Part shown: in pieces, positions 44,018 through 57,333 of the stretch
How positions within the stretch are numbered: position 1 is the stretch's first letter
Layout of the letters: every line of letters starts with the position of its first letter
NCBI GenBank assembly: GCA_010405405.1
Contig: MU004235.1
Span: 76,538-140,537 of the forward strand
Direction: 5' to 3'
DNA from: Microthyrium microscopicum
Lineage: Eukaryota > Ascomycota > Dothideomycetes > Microthyriales > Microthyriaceae
DNA: 64,000 nt
Position numbers and translations under genes: made by a program
The notes under the pieces: model-generated
The model's input: the letters and a program-made list of their open reading frames with translations, nothing else
What the model was told of the DNA's origin: nothing
Database searches by the model: none

Positions 44018-44351
44018 ATGGCCTCACAACCTCCTCGCATACCAGCCTCAGGCAATGTCGCCTCAAGATCTGGACCTACATCACAAAAGCCTCGACAGCT
44101 ATCGCATTTACACTCTCAACTTGCACAGTTGACCGCACACATATCCGATTTAGAGAACTTGCTCAAAGTTACATCGGTCCAAGCTGAAAGCATGCGTGGA
44201 TTGGGAGGCTACTCGGGAGCCATGTAAGAGGTGCTTAAGTAGCGGTGTACAACAATTGACTGTCAACAGGTTCATGGCCGCCAGTAAGGTCCTTGGTGAA
44301 GAAACTATGAACAACCCAAATCAAGACGATAACTCAAAGTCAACCCCATGA
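44018..44351 (+). CDS. HSK3: DASH/DAM1 complex subunit Hsk3
   Basis: This is a kinetochore protein of the DASH ring complex that couples chromosomes to spindle microtubules. Exons are 44018-44223 and 44270-44351, giving 95 residues; the intron splits a methionine codon. The helix RQLSHLHSQLAQLTAHISDL followed by ENLLKVTSVQAESMRGLGGY and MFMAASKVLGEE is the whole family signature. The length is usual for fungal Hsk3. A Pro/Ser-rich N-terminus of about 30 residues precedes the helix. The start is the ATG that opens this frame. Confidence 0.9.
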
Positions 44352-47300
44352 TGAATCCATACATGACAATAGTGGTCATCAATCAAAGCGAAAACAGTCG
44401 AGAGTTGGATCAATGGGTAGACATTGATGAACACGCTTTCATCAGGATTGTCATGCGAACATATGTTCAATCGCTCGCCCAGCATTCAAGGGCGTCTATC
44501 TTTACAAACAAACGAGATGCTTGCTTCGTATGGCAGCACAGCATGAGATAATACTAGTGAAGGGCGATGGGAAATTCAGGTACAGTGCATGATGCACAAT
44601 TGAAGGTTCAGGGTTTCTTTCAGCCGAATGATAAGAACTGTCTCGTGTCTGGTCAGGAACAGGTCGAAAAGGACCAGAGCCACAGATTTGCGATACGCTG
44701 CGTTACATCTGAGCGAGATGCAGGCACACGATTGGCCGTTATACGGTGCCCGAGATAAGAAGCCTCGGGCCTTGAAAAAACGGAATCTGGGCAGCTTACA
44801 GAGCAAGCATATTTAATTGAGCTGATTTCCGCTTGTTTGACATCAGGGCGAATCTTGATTTTCATCGTCGACTGGTACCTGACTACTGCGCAACATATTC
44901 TTTCTCGATGTGGACCTGACCGTGTCTACTCCGTACACTACCTCAGTATGATGACCTTGCTACCTCAACATACAGCCTACTCCTACCACTACTCTTCGGG
45001 GATCACAACTGCCGCACAGTTCAACTGCAAGGCTTCAGCGGTGGATGGTCTGGAATATCTGCCAGTCTGAACTGGCCCAGTGCAATGGACCTGGCGTTGT
45101 GAAAGGATGCGGATATGAACTTAGCCGCGGACCAAAGCTCAAGGCTCTGGCCAAAGGAGGAAGATCAACTTACGGCCTACTCGCAGCTCTGGACTAAGCA
45201 GTGCAAACATTTGCAGGCTCTGGGAGATGCATAGGATGTACTATCAAAGTTCTTGCCAAAGCCTGGAGGAGTTAATTTCGAAGTTGCGCCTGGCCGAACT
45301 TACCTGGCCCGGAAAGCACACGGCGGCTCTCGAATGTTTGAGGACACTGAAGGTGTGGAGCACTGGAGATGCAGTCAGCATGACCATCAGCGACCAAATC
45401 ATTTCCACCCAAAGTTGGAACAATTGCTCCGAAGACCCCAATTCTGCGGGTGCTCACGGTCCTCGTCGCAGTCCCAACTTTGAACACTGCTCGCAACTCT
45501 GAACTGCTGCTTGGCACTTGCAGCTTGGTTGTGCCGAGAATGCACCCCACGCCAAGCCAGCCAAAGGCCAGCTAGCTCACGCGACTCAAAGCATGCATGT
45601 GGTTGGTCCAAACTGGCCTGGTTCGTGCAGCTCACTTCTGCTGGACCAGCCCAGCTCCTGCAGACCCTTGCAGTGCCACCTCAACACCAAAATACCAACA
45701 ATCCAGTTCCAGCCCGACTACTTCCGTCTTTACAATTAACAAGTGGGACTTTTCCAGAAGGGAAACAATACTCCGTCTCAAGCCCGAGTCTAAAGCTTGA
45801 AGCCCGGAGCCGCACTCACCGCCTACATATTGGAAGTTGGTGTTGAAACTGGAAGATCTACTGTAGACTGTAGACTGTAAAGATGGTCGCGTGCGCTGAC
45901 GACTCATCAAACCGCGTTGGCCGTTCCCTCCACAGAAAAGCTCATTATTTCTTCAGTTGCCGTTTGAGGCTTCGGGCCTTTGGCTGGTTGGGAAAGAGAC
46001 CAATAAAACTGTTAAGTGGCGCTCTATTTATGCACCAATCCCCCAAGCAAACTCCCACGCTCCACCCTGCCAAAATGTGCCGAATGCCTGCTTGCATGCT
46101 TCTCCCATGCCTTCAGCACATGCCTCTTTGACCTTTGTGCATCTTGAGCTTTCGAGCACTGACTACTCGCTCTTTGCCCCACTCTCTTTTTCTACTATAG
46201 AAACACGGAATCCCGACAAACACCTTTGACTATATACATCAAGTCCCTACTACTGTGTACATTGATTGAATAGCGAAGCAAAGATGTTTGCGTAAGCTGA
46301 ATCCGTTTCTGAGAGGTCTTGGTACTGAGAGAGCGATTGATATTCCATGAGTTTGGCTTCAATTCTTTACAACGGAATTGGCCCATTTCCTTGGTATTTT
46401 CCGTTCTCTAGCTTGCATCGACATAAACTAGCTCCAAAGTGGTGTCCCAGTAGTTCATGAACACATTATTCCCGACCAACGTCCACATACAAAATACCGT
46501 TTTATTCCCGTCATAGCATTCCAGAACATCCAAGAGGCAGTGTGGGCAGAACCATTGTCGATGCTGTCATCGACTGCCATATAGACCATCGAGTCCTTCT
46601 TTTCCTATGTATTCGCCGGCTTTGCTAAAAGAGAGCTCTTTGTTCCAAGTCTTACCTCGTCCTAGCGATTCCGATTTCAGGGCATATATGAGAGCGTAAA
46701 TCCCCCATAAGTCTTCTTGCCGAGTTTGAAGAAGGATCCAAAAACGACTCGGCTACAGACGGAAATAATCCAGAGACCTGGGATGCATCTGAACTGCTAG
46801 AGTTGATCGCATATAAAATACTCTGCTCTAGGTCTTGACTGAGTCGTGCATCCCACTCTAAAACGTCGTCGGACATGGTTCCGATATTTCAGTGCAATGA
46901 ACACGGCCTGAACTTGCGCACTAAATGGTAGTACAATATCTGGAGATCAAGTGGGATGGTTCTATGGATCGGGAGTTTTAGGAATTTCATATTCCTTCAC
47001 TTCCAGTATTTAGTCACGGAGGCTGGATCTTGAGTTTGTGGAAGCTAACCAGTTCCATCATTAATGCTACTCTATTGTTTTTAGGTAGGAAAGTCTTTCT
47101 GAATGGCGGTTGAATCATGAAAGCTATGTTATATTCTCGCCCTCAATGTCATACCAAATGTTCAAGAGTTTCAAAGTTAATTATGATTGACAAGTTCCAA
47201 TTTCGAGGCCAAGTCTGTACAAACATGAAGTACACGTTCTCTCCAAAGCATTGTTCATTCATCTCGGATGACTATTCTTACTTTGGTAAATGCAACCAGA

Positions 47301-50300
47301 TTTGTCGTTAACACTCTGTCCCTTTAGATCTGTACTGGGATATTAGCTGCACACTTCGACATGGTCTTATGAACAAGGACCTTCTACTCAGAGGTCCAGA
47401 TCATTCGTACATTTTATATTGCGCCAACTCCTATTAGTTGACCCGGGAAGGTGATTTGGCCTAGATCTGATTGGCACAGCATCTATTCCATATTGGGATA
47501 GACATGAATTTATATGTATACTTGGGAGTGCACTCTAGATTCCCGAAAGTCTGGACAGAACGTGTCGACTTTCATACATTCTTTCCGCGGAGCGCGGAGC
47601 AAAGCAGTGCTAGGAATAATAACGAGTCTTGTTCGTGGGATCCGTGTTTTGATACTATTTCAGGCAGGGCTGTCAAAGTAATCAACACAGACAGTTATTT
47701 CATATGAAATTCTGGCTAGCATATTTTTCAGCAAGTGCGAAGTTGGCGCTCACCATATGATTCGGCACATCTCATCTTTCAACACTACCGAGATATTAGA
47801 TTTTACCCCTCGCAGTTCGTCGCAACTTTTCAATCTACCGCACATATTTACAGAGCGTACTGCAATCGAGTAAAACAATGAGTTCGGCCATGTCGACGTA
47901 CTCATGCACAGATTCTGTTGGCTGTAAAGCGACAAAGGTTCGTGCAGAATTTCAAGCATGCAACGCAAGCAAGGGACAGTCTTTTGCAGGAACAATTTTC
48001 ATGCTACTACTTAGTACTATGTAGAGGCGAATTGCTACTACTGTTCTGCTAGGTAGGTGAAATTAATTTCACTCGTTCTCGCCAAAGAAAAAAGAGGGAG
48101 CCGATGCTGCACCCCACCATTCCTATGCCTGAAGGTCGCATGCGACGTGCACTGTGCCTCCGTGAGATGCAAGCTTCATGGTTCTGCTCCGATGTTATTG
48201 GTAGAAAGCGTGGGGTCCATGTCGAAGAGCAGAGGCTGCTTGGATCAAGTTGGATTGCATGGACTCCCCGGCATGGAAAGCGTCAGTTGGGATCAAGGCC
48301 TCTGAAGAGGTGAGGCACACCAAGTAGTGGACCAAGTACCTAGTGGTAGTTCGGACACTCACAGGTTCATTGTTGCTGGCGACATCACTGTGCGCTGAAT
48401 ATCTCGATGGCCACAGTGTTGATCTGGGGGAGTTGTGGGTACTGTCGTAATTGTGCATTGATCTTGTTGGCCCGACGCTGTGGAAATGGATTTGATCTTC
48501 ACTTATTTTGTGAGATGAAGATGGCCTAAAGATTTGATGAGGCGTTACGACCTTGAAGATGGCAAACTACCGCATCTGGGCAAGGGAGTCGAAGGCGCTT
48601 GTTGCATGTCGACAGCTGGGGATGAGATGGTATCCGATCACGGAAACATTTTCAGCCAATTTTGCAACTGTCCAGTGGCAATAGAGACGTTAGACGAGGT
48701 GGTTGGTTGGATGGTAGCATGGCTTTTGAAGCCTTGTTGACGGCAGGAGTTGGAGTAGAATAGCTGGTGTTGGAATTGACCAATATGCTACGAGCTGAAG
48801 GAAATATAATTGAGGCTAAAATGTAAGCAGTCCGGGATTGTCCGCGGAAGCATTTATAAAAGTTATGTAGAACATATCATTCGTCAGGAAAGCCTGGTTT
48901 ATTGAATTAAATCTGGATATTTCCAATCTACCCATCCTTACTGAAAGTATGAGAAGATGAAAGTATAGCAGTTTTGGAGCGAAGTAACAAAATAGACTAT
49001 GGTACTACCAGTGTCAACTGTCAACAATCCTCCTGTTCATGTCATTCAGGATTTGATCAAAAATGGATTCAAAATGCAGATATTTGAAATTAAGCAAGTC
49101 ATCGCCACAAAGGATCAGATCTATTGGTGGCGCAAAAGGCTTGAAAATTTCGAGGCTGTTGACCATGTTCAATAGGTATCACTCTGCATCTCAATTCTTG
49201 AACTACAACTTTTCAGAAAGAAGTACGTGATATAAAGCGAGAAATAAAGATGGGATATTACTTTTAACGAACTGGCGATCTCTCAGGCGGCCACTTTTTC
49301 TATCCCCAGAATTCCCCAGCATTGATCCGCATTTGTTCGCAATGCAAACCCCACGGCGTGTCACGCGTATTTCCCCAGATGTCTGGGAAAAAGCAACAGA
49401 GTTGAGGATGCGCCCTAGAGTCCGAGGCCAATTGGCAATGAGCATTGAGCAGTGTTCATCTTGGAATTTCACTAATTCACCTTCGCCAAAGCTTAGACTT
49501 TGTATGTCAACATCACCCGAAGTCTTTGGAGGTTGGTGTTGTTGAATTCATAGCCATCTTTTCAACAAAGAGTGGATTGCACCGAATTCAAGAACAAGCA
49601 GCAGGCGCTACTGTAGGTCATCTGTACTCTAGAGTAACTGGCATCTGCATATATCTCATTCGATCTCTCGCTCCTGAATTTACGCGCCCATTCGGTAGGA
49701 TCCATCAGAACTTGGAGTGGACTTTGAATGGAAGAAGACATGAAGATATAGACAATAGAGCTAGTAGGGAATACTCTAGCTTGTTGTTACACGACAAACC
49801 GTATGATTGACTGGCAGGACTGACAGCATATTCAATAATAAACTATCACCTTCAATGGCTTCATACGTTGCTGGCTTGCGATCACCACACCCCCTCTTGT
49901 CATCTCAACTTCGTTTCGTTCTCAATTCAAAGTAGCGCCGAAGCTCATTCTCCCGCTTCTTCTTCAACATCTCCACTCTCGAGTTCTGACTCCGCCAACA
50001 TACAGCCCTCCCGACCTCTTTCCGCAGTCGCGGAAGTAGTAGTAATACCTGTCATCCGCTTTTCGGCGCACTAATTTGCTACTACCAATACTACTTCCAT
50101 CATACTACTGCTAGCCTCGAGAGATCCTCATTAATTCAGTGCCTCAATTTCAACAATTCTTTCCTCCTGCACCTTTGCAAACGACCACGAATCTTTCGAA
50201 ATATTGAATTTCTTTCCTTTCCAGGCACCACCAGCGCCCATCTTCAAGTCTGTGATTGACGTCAAAGACCAAAGCTCACCGTCCCCGCCATGCTCATTGA

Positions 50301-50826
50301 GTATATTGGCATTTTGAGCATCATCCACCTGTCAATTGTGACTTTGAGCACCGAGCAGCTCCAGCATTGAGCTCCAGCACTGAGCACCATAATTATTGCA
50401 GAATCCTGCTCTCGACTGCCTTCTCCAGCGTCTGTCAGTTCTCAACCTACTGATCGTTCTGCTCGTCAATTTCCCCGGTCAAAGGCGAACCCTCTTTTAG
50501 AGTTTCTGGACACACGCCCACAGCGCCTGCCAGCAAACTCCATCCCTCCGCCCGCAGCTCTCATTGATGCCAATTTGGTCGTAGGCTTGTAGGTAAATCC
50601 ACACTTCCCGTCTCGCAGCCGCGAGAACAGCCAAGTTCATGCCTCTGGCCTCGCAGTCGGCAGCAGTTCAATAATCTTGCATTCTTGCTTGAACGAACGC
50701 TCAATCTACGGAGTACTTCCCAGTCTCCCTTCTGCTCGGTACTCCATACCCCAGTCTGGTTTAACAAGCTTGCTACGCTCCCAGTCACTCTTTGGGAGTA
50801 AAGGCTGCGAGCCTGCCGCCGCCACC
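44352..50826. other. 6.5-kb stretch without a convincing gene upstream of AreA
   Basis: Many short frames occur on both strands, but none has a signal peptide, domain, or set of splice sites that joins them. A 74-codon minus frame at 46652-46876 (start MSDDVLEWDARL) is the least unlikely small gene and is not called. The part at about 45.1-45.95 kb is noticeably richer in G, C and CTGCA/CAGC words than its surroundings. The last about 1 kb before 50827 is pyrimidine-rich and probably includes a long AreA 5' leader. The stretch may hold non-coding RNA, distal control sequence or decayed DNA. I cannot distinguish these. Confidence 0.5.
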
Positions 50827-53780
50827 ATGGCAGACACAGACATGGTGCCCGCCTACGACGCCTTGCCCATGTCCGTTCAAGTTCCCAAAGGTGGTCTGGC
50901 TGCCAGTGTATATGAACAGGAAGGTCTTCCACCCCCACGCTCCACTCAATCCTCGTCTCGAAGCCCGTCCTCCGAGCCGTCCTCTTCATTATTCTCTACT
51001 GCTGCTGTCTCTGCCAGTGCCAGTGCCAGTGCCAGTGCATTTGCCTTTGGCAATATTGAGACCGCTCACTCTCCTGCTGCTGCCAGTGACACTGCTCCAG
51101 CTTCTCCTCCTCCTCTGCCCAACCCATCTCTCTCCCAAACGGGTGCGCTCAACACCAAGGCCGCTCTGTCGCCCGGCCAGCAGCGCTTTCACAACACAAT
51201 TCTCAACCAGACTCTATTCCCTGCACTGCAAAACGATGCAACTGATCTAGCCGCCCCACGCGACCTTGAAGCAAACGATCCTCTCGCCCTTCAGGTATGG
51301 AAGTTCTATCGTAACACTAAACTCCTCTTACCCAACGCCAATCGTTTGGAGAACCTGTCCTGGCGGATTATGTTCATTAACCAAGACCGTATTGCGCAAG
51401 AGAATCAAAGGTACATCTTTCAAACTACACTCTGCATTTACCATACATTCGTCTTGTTTTTGGGATCCAGCCCCACCCAATGCACAATTGCCTCTACCGG
51501 TTCCCCATATCCTCACCTTTACTTGCGTTCTGACATGTGCCAAACAGGACAAATATTCAATCCTCCAAAAAATCTTTTCAAGTGCCAAAATCCGCCCCTA
51601 GTGGAATCGCGCAGCTGCGAAAGGCCTCTGATCACCAAGTCCCCACCCTTTCTTCCAGCCCTCTGGTCCAGACCTCCGACGACCCTATGAACTTGGACGA
51701 CTTTCTAGTTCCCAACTCTATTGCTTCACCCGCTGGCTTATCGCCCTCCCCCTCTGGAGAAAAGATGCTTGGATCAACTTCTATTCCAATTCGCAAGACT
51801 TCCTCACAAGATCAAGATTATCAATTATCTCGAACTGCACCCATAAATGCTCCGATAAGGCCTGGTACCGATTTTGGCTATGTTCAGCGTCATGTTCGTA
51901 AAACAAGCATAGACGAAAGACGCGTATGTTATTTCAATTATTTCTTGAATTTATCTGATTCTCGATAGCCTCTCAAAAGACCGGCAGACGCGTCTCCGCA
52001 GGTTCCTCCAGTTCACGGACTCATGATTCCCAACGATCCCGCATCAGAGGCCGCTCTCCATGATTACTCTCTAGATCGCCCGCAACAAATTCTTCAACCT
52101 CATGCTACACATCCAAATCAAGTCCCATTCTCCCTCGATACATTCAATATCGAGAATGATCCAATCATTCACTCTGCAGGCCCTTTTCAAAGTCAATTTA
52201 GCTTCTCTCCCGCAACGTCGCCACAAGTAACTTATGGTCCTTCTCATGCAGCCATGTATAATTCAACTTCGCTAGGCTCATCTCTCAACTCGACAGATTT
52301 TTACTCGCCTCCAGGTTCTGCTTATCAATCTACAGTCTCGACTCCTCAACCCATACCCGAAGGAGAACAGATGTATTTCGAGCGCAATGTTGATATTCGC
52401 CAGGCCATGCTACAAAACATGAACTCTCACAGAAGCTCGAATCTATCGACCATGATGCAACCACAGTACATTTTCAATCCAAATAGCGAGCAACTATTTA
52501 GCGCTGTTACATCTACCGGATCCATGCCCCATTTTCCGGCTGCAACCTTTCCGCAACCTGGTCATGTCAACCCAACCCATGTCCTCAATCCAGAGTTTGC
52601 CGCATCTCGGCAAAATAGCCTTCATGCGATGAACGAGGCACCTCTATTCACTTTTGGGGATTCTGACGAAAACGATGATGACGACGGTGGTGTCTTTGCT
52701 GATCGAACATTGCCTCTCTCGCCAATGGAAGATGAAGGTTTGACACTTGGCGGAGGGCTGCAATGGGATACCAATCTCAACAGTCAGTTCAACGCTACTT
52801 CTGCTCGTTATCCTGGTGGACCACCCAAAAAGTCTGTCACAATCGGGGGCACTGAAATGATGGGTTCTCCAAATTGGGGAGGTGGCAGTCTTGGTCGTAC
52901 GTACGGCTCAGCAGCTTCAGTCAGCGAACTTCGAAATCGAAGTCAGGACCCAAGACGGCAAAAGATTCCTCGAACTAGTTCTACGCCTAATGCTCCGGCG
53001 CTCATTCAAACCCACATGATGCACCATCGCGCGCAGAGTTCACCTAATTCACCGCCTGAGTCAGGCTATAGCTCAGTAGCTCCTTCAAGGCCAGATAGTC
53101 CCAATGGAAGCAAGGGTGATGGTAGTGGCCCCACAACGTGTACAAATTGTTTCACGCAGACCACTCCTCTTTGGAGACGGAATCCGGAGGGACAGCCGTT
53201 GTGTAATGCTTGTGGTTTGTTCCTCAAGTTACACGGCGTCGTTCGCCCATTGTCACTCAAGACAGATGTGATAAAAAAGCGAAACCGTGGCAGTGGAAAT
53301 AACACATCAAGCACTTCTGGAACAAGGTCCAAGAAGTCTTCGAGAAAGAATTCCATCGCTCAAATCTCCTCTCTATCGAATGCCAAAGCCCCAGCAGAAT
53401 CCGAGTCACCTAAATCAACAACCTCCACATCATCAGCAGTGAACGGTATAAGTAGCGCTGTTGCAGCAGCAGCTACTAAAGGCGGCGCCGTTCCAATTGC
53501 TCCAGGGCCACCGAAGCAATCAGCATCTGCGAGCACAACGCAAGCTCCTGCTCGTAATGTGACTGTCACACCAAGGAGATCACGTCGACAAAGTAAGGTC
53601 GATGCTCAAGATCTTGAGATGTCTGGACTAGACGATGTCAAGCCCGCTAAGAAGCCAGAATCATCCAAGGCTTCTTCGGCGAGTTCCTCTTCAACCATGT
53701 TTCCCGGTGCCATGGGCCAAGGCGTGTCCAGTAGCAACTCCGGTCCGCAGGAATGGGAGTGGCTCACGATGAGTCTATAG
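50827..53780 (+). CDS. areA: Nitrogen regulator AreA/NIT2, GATA-type transcription factor
   Basis: This nuclear activator of nitrogen-catabolic genes is used when preferred nitrogen is limiting. Exons are 50827-51410, 51548-51923 and 51969-53780, giving 923 residues. The start is in a textbook context (GCCACCATGG). An Ala/Ser repeat ([10 protein letters not shown]) lies at about 62-71. The conserved N-terminal AreA domain is at about 157-183 ([20 protein letters not shown]). The GATA zinc finger has Cys711, 714, 732 and 735 (C-x2-C-x17-C-x2-C) with [19 protein letters not shown] and a basic tail. The extreme C-terminus EWEWLTMSL is the element through which the co-repressor NmrA binds AreA in Aspergillus and Neurospora. 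Both introns interrupt the N-terminal third. Regulation through NmrA and nuclear export is known for the family and not shown here. Confidence 0.96.
51012..51041 (+). repeat. GCCAGT hexanucleotide microsatellite inside AreA
   Basis: About four to five tandem copies of a 6-bp unit encode an alternating Ala-Ser tract in the AreA N-terminus. Such tracts often vary in length between strains without changing the frame. Confidence 0.8.
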
Positions 53781-54733
53781 ATGGTCGCCAACACATTTTC
53801 CCCGCCAAACTCCAATATCCTCGCCCTATGCGGCCTATCCAAACTACATCAGCTCTCGATCTCGGAGCAACAATAATGCGATATCCATTCTCAGCATTTC
53901 CACGTCTTCCTCATCTTCACGGCGTTACTCGAGTTAGAGGTGATGAAACTTCTCGGCGTACTCATCTTGCCATATTTTTCTCTTCTCTGCATATACTTGT
54001 TTCATGTGTCAATACTGTCGATACCCCTCTTCTGGTTTGCAATGTCTAAAGATTTCTAATGTACGATCGGCAAACCCCAGTTGTCACGATCGAGCCGCCC
54101 GGTAGGGTTGCAGGTGTGATTTTCTCCCGTTTGTGATGATACCCCCATCTACCTGTCTCTTGTTTTCTGGCGTTTTCCTGCCTGAGCTTTGGTCTCAAAT
54201 CCGCTTGCATTGCTGGGTAGGCACTTTTGCTGTTTTCAATGCGCTTCCATCCACAGCCACTTCATCATGTACAAATCTCCCTGTCATAGGCTGTTGTTTA
54301 TGTTCTATCTCCTCACCTAGTTTGTAATGCCTTCCCCTTCTGCTCCCACACCCGATACGGTCTCATCCTCCAAACAGCACATCGTGCAGCACGATTCGAT
54401 TACGGGGATGAAATTGGGCCACGCGAGCACTGTTGTCCGAAGGGATGAAGATGTTCGTCAGTCGACCTCGATTGTCTACAATTACCGCGAATAGATGGAC
54501 CTGGGGAGAATTCACGTCATGAAGTTGATTTACCACGATTTATTAGTGCGGAAATGATGTTATGAGGAGGCTACCGCGATACGTTGCATGATAAACAGAC
54601 GGAAATAGATCAAATATCAAGTCCAGTTGAAAATGCGCCAACATGACTCATTGGTTCATTTACATTCGTGATATATCTCAGTACAAGCTCGCTAAACATA
54701 TTCAAACTTCCAGACTATCAGGATCCTCGCACT
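53781..54733. other. AreA 3' region and intergenic stretch
   Basis: About 950 bp. In Aspergillus the areA 3' untranslated region controls message stability, so a long 3' end is expected here. I see no clear element. Convergent with the next gene. Confidence 0.4.
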
Positions 54734-55849
54734 TTATGCCTTGGGTCGTTTAATCACGATCATCACCTTCCTTGTCCGAACAGTACCATGAGGCGAAGAC
54801 GAAATCGACTCTATCCGCCCAGCAGCAAACTCCCACTTTCTTCTGCTCTTACTGCCATAATTTCTGGACTTGACCAAGTCCTTCGCTGCTCGGTGGCCCT
54901 TGTCAATACTACTTGCATCAACAGCACCAGCCGCCTCAAACACCTTCACCAGCTCCGCCAACTGTGTCTGCCCGCGCCCAATCTGCCGCGCCTTGGGATA
55001 TATCGACGGCCCACCGAAAGCATACTGCCCGCCAGACACTATATAGCACTCATACTGAAATGTTCCCAATCTCGCTTGGTCATTCTTCAACCGTTCCGAG
55101 TACTGTGACAATAATGTTGACTTGCGTTTACTAGGCACCGGTATCGTTCGCACGCGCTTCAGTGGTTTCGGCACGCTCGATGTCTTGGATGGTCGGAAGG
55201 ATAGTTTTCTGTGCTCTTTGACTTTGGCTTTTAGGCGACTGATGAAGAGGCTTGCTAGGACTGCTGAGGGGAGTGATCCATGTTTGGCCTTCTTCTTTGG
55301 ACTGCGACGACCACTCGGCGTTGCAGTCTTGGTATTGTAGCCTCCCGCACTGCCGGCTATAATCTTCTCCAGCAGCGTCTTAATCGCCTCAATGCTTATC
55401 TCCATCTTCCACATCGTCTCCAATCCCTCCTTGGATAAATATACATTCAGCACTGTCGTGTTGAACATGAGATCTGCTTCCACGCTCGCAACTTCCTGGC
55501 GTCCTTTGTCGCTCCAGCGCCATGCTTTCCATAGACTGTGTCCAACAGTGCGATATTGTTTGAGGATCTTCTCGATGCGCTGGATGCTCTTATCGCAGGT
55601 TGATACTAGACGGATCAGTTCATTGCGTTTAGCAGATCGAAGATTGTTGGGCCGGTTGATGATGCTGCGGTTATTGTTGATGAGGTCTGTTTTGACGCTT
55701 TCAAAGACGATGGAGAGGCTGTGGAGGTGTTGTTTGGTGGTGGTGAATTCAGAGGGCGCGGAGGAGAGATCTTCGACTAGTTTGATGGTTTTGCGGATTA
55801 TGGAGAGAACGGTCATGAGACCGCTGGCCACTGATATTGGATCGACCAT
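54734..55849 (-). CDS. Fun_N-like (fungal NLR N-terminal type) protein without NACHT/NB-ARC domain
   Basis: A single exon of 371 residues. The start, MVDPISVASGLMTVLSIIRK, followed by a helical segment with LVEDLSSAPSEFTTTKQHL, matches the Fun_N type of N-terminal domain found on fungal STAND/NLR immune-type proteins. Further helices run to about 165. From about 170 the protein is basic (SGRRSPKKKAKHGSLP, SRLKAKVKEHRK) and then has a structured-looking end (QYECYIVSGGQYAFGG). No P-loop is present, and there is no neighbouring NACHT gene on either side. It could be a stand-alone adaptor, a decoy or a remnant of a longer gene. The frame itself is clean. Residues near the end are basic enough for nuclear location. 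Confidence 0.75.
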   Translation of the reverse strand: MVDPISVASGLMTVLSIIRKTIKLVEDLSSAPSEFTTTKQHLHSLSIVFESVKTDLINNNRSIINRPNNLRSAKRNELIRLVSTCDKSIQRIEKILKQYRTVGHSLWKAWRWSDKGRQEVASVEADLMFNTTVLNVYLSKEGLETMWKMEISIEAIKTLLEKIIAGSAGGYNTKTATPSGRRSPKKKAKHGSLPSAVLASLFISRLKAKVKEHRKLSFRPSKTSSVPKPLKRVRTIPVPSKRKSTLLSQYSERLKNDQARLGTFQYECYIVSGGQYAFGGPSIYPKARQIGRGQTQLAELVKVFEAAGAVDASSIDKGHRAAKDLVKSRNYGSKSRRKWEFAAGRIESISSSPHGTVRTRKVMIVIKRPKA

Positions 55850-57333
55850 TGTATGTGTTTGCTTGTTGGAGGTAGTGCCTATGGACTAGCGATGAGAAAG
55901 AAAAGGTTGGTAGCTTTCACGACTAGTCATTATCTCTTATATACTCAGGAATGTGTAGGTAGGAACAATTACGTTGGCGGCCTCATGATGGAGGCCCATG
56001 TGCTCGTACCGCGCCCCGAGTATGTCCATCATCTCATCGACTCATGTATCGGTTGCCTGTGGCCTGTACTGGCAACCAGGCAATGCAAGTTGTTGGACTC
56101 ACAGTAGAATGGTAGAACCAACAAGTGGGTACAAGTGCCAATGACCGACTAACTGAGAGCGAGAAGGCTTATACACCGCGCGATTGAAAAATGACGAGCA
56201 GTGGTTTATGCACAAGGCTGAGACAATGTACTGTGTAACTGGTGAGCGGCCTCTTTCGCAGAGAATATGTAGAGCTGGAAGAGATAAGGAGATGGTTGTT
56301 AGCATAGCCACCATGTTGTTATTCACATTTCGGCGTAACTGAAGGAGGCATATTTTCTCAATAGTAAGCAGATATGATGACGATATTGGGATTGAAGTAC
56401 TAGATCATGCAAGAAATGTGGTCCAAGCCCCGTTGCCTGTTTTCTTGAAGGGTTGTAATGGAGGGTCGACGAGGCTGAGCAACGGCTCGATGCATGGCGT
56501 GCACATCGTACAGCCTAGATTACCTTATGTCTCCACTTCACTGACCTTCCAAAGACGAAAAAGCAAGAGGATTGCAATTACTGAGATAGGCATCTAACAA
56601 ATGTCTGACATTCTATCATGTTGTTGACTTGTTTAGTCCGCAATACACCATCAGCATCGCAAAAGCAGTCGATGCCGCTAGTGCGCACTGTTAAGACAAC
56701 GGAACCAAGCACAAAAACATAAGGCTCAGCTACATCTGCCAAGAGGTCCGTTTGCGTGTTCAACTTGAATCCTCTAGAGCCTTATGTAGCAATATCGCAC
56801 TGGAATATTACCAAGAAAGTCCAAGCGGTGAAGGAACCAGTTTAGTATTCATCAGGCTAGAGATTTGGCAGTCGACGCTATCGATCCCTAACAACGGTTC
56901 GGTAGCGGTTCATGCCGTAGTCGGCGTGGAAGGGCGCCTAAACCTGGTAAATCTAATCTCGCGAGGCTGATTTCTGTACACGTTGATTAGGCTTGTTGTA
57001 GAATGTCTCACCACGGGCTCGGGTGCACGCATGTTTAACAAAAAGTATGGTGATATGAGCTGTCATACCTCACCGAGCTGTGCTGTGCCTCGCGATCTAC
57101 CGTAGTTTTCTTTGATCGGGTCACTTAATAATGCGCCGCCCCCAAATTCCCCGGTCATACTTGCTTTTTGAGGTTACAGTATTCAATATAGTAGTAGATC
57201 TCCTCAGCCTGATGTATACCCAGTTTCTTGTCTTTTTCTGGCTTTCCAGATTTCATGCCCCGATTGCGCTGAACTTTCGAGCAGTTTGGAGCTTGAGTTA
57301 TCAGAACTCCTCCTTCATTCCATATCCAGAGAA
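55850..57333. other. Intergenic stretch
   Basis: About 1.5 kb between divergent genes. An open plus frame 57131-57397 with hydrophobic residues overlaps the next gene's start in another frame and is left out. Nothing was recognised. Confidence 0.4.

Noticed and set aside
46652-46876. Possible small acidic protein on the minus strand
   Set aside because: The single short frame has plausible composition but no neighbour exon, motif or known relative, so it is not called.
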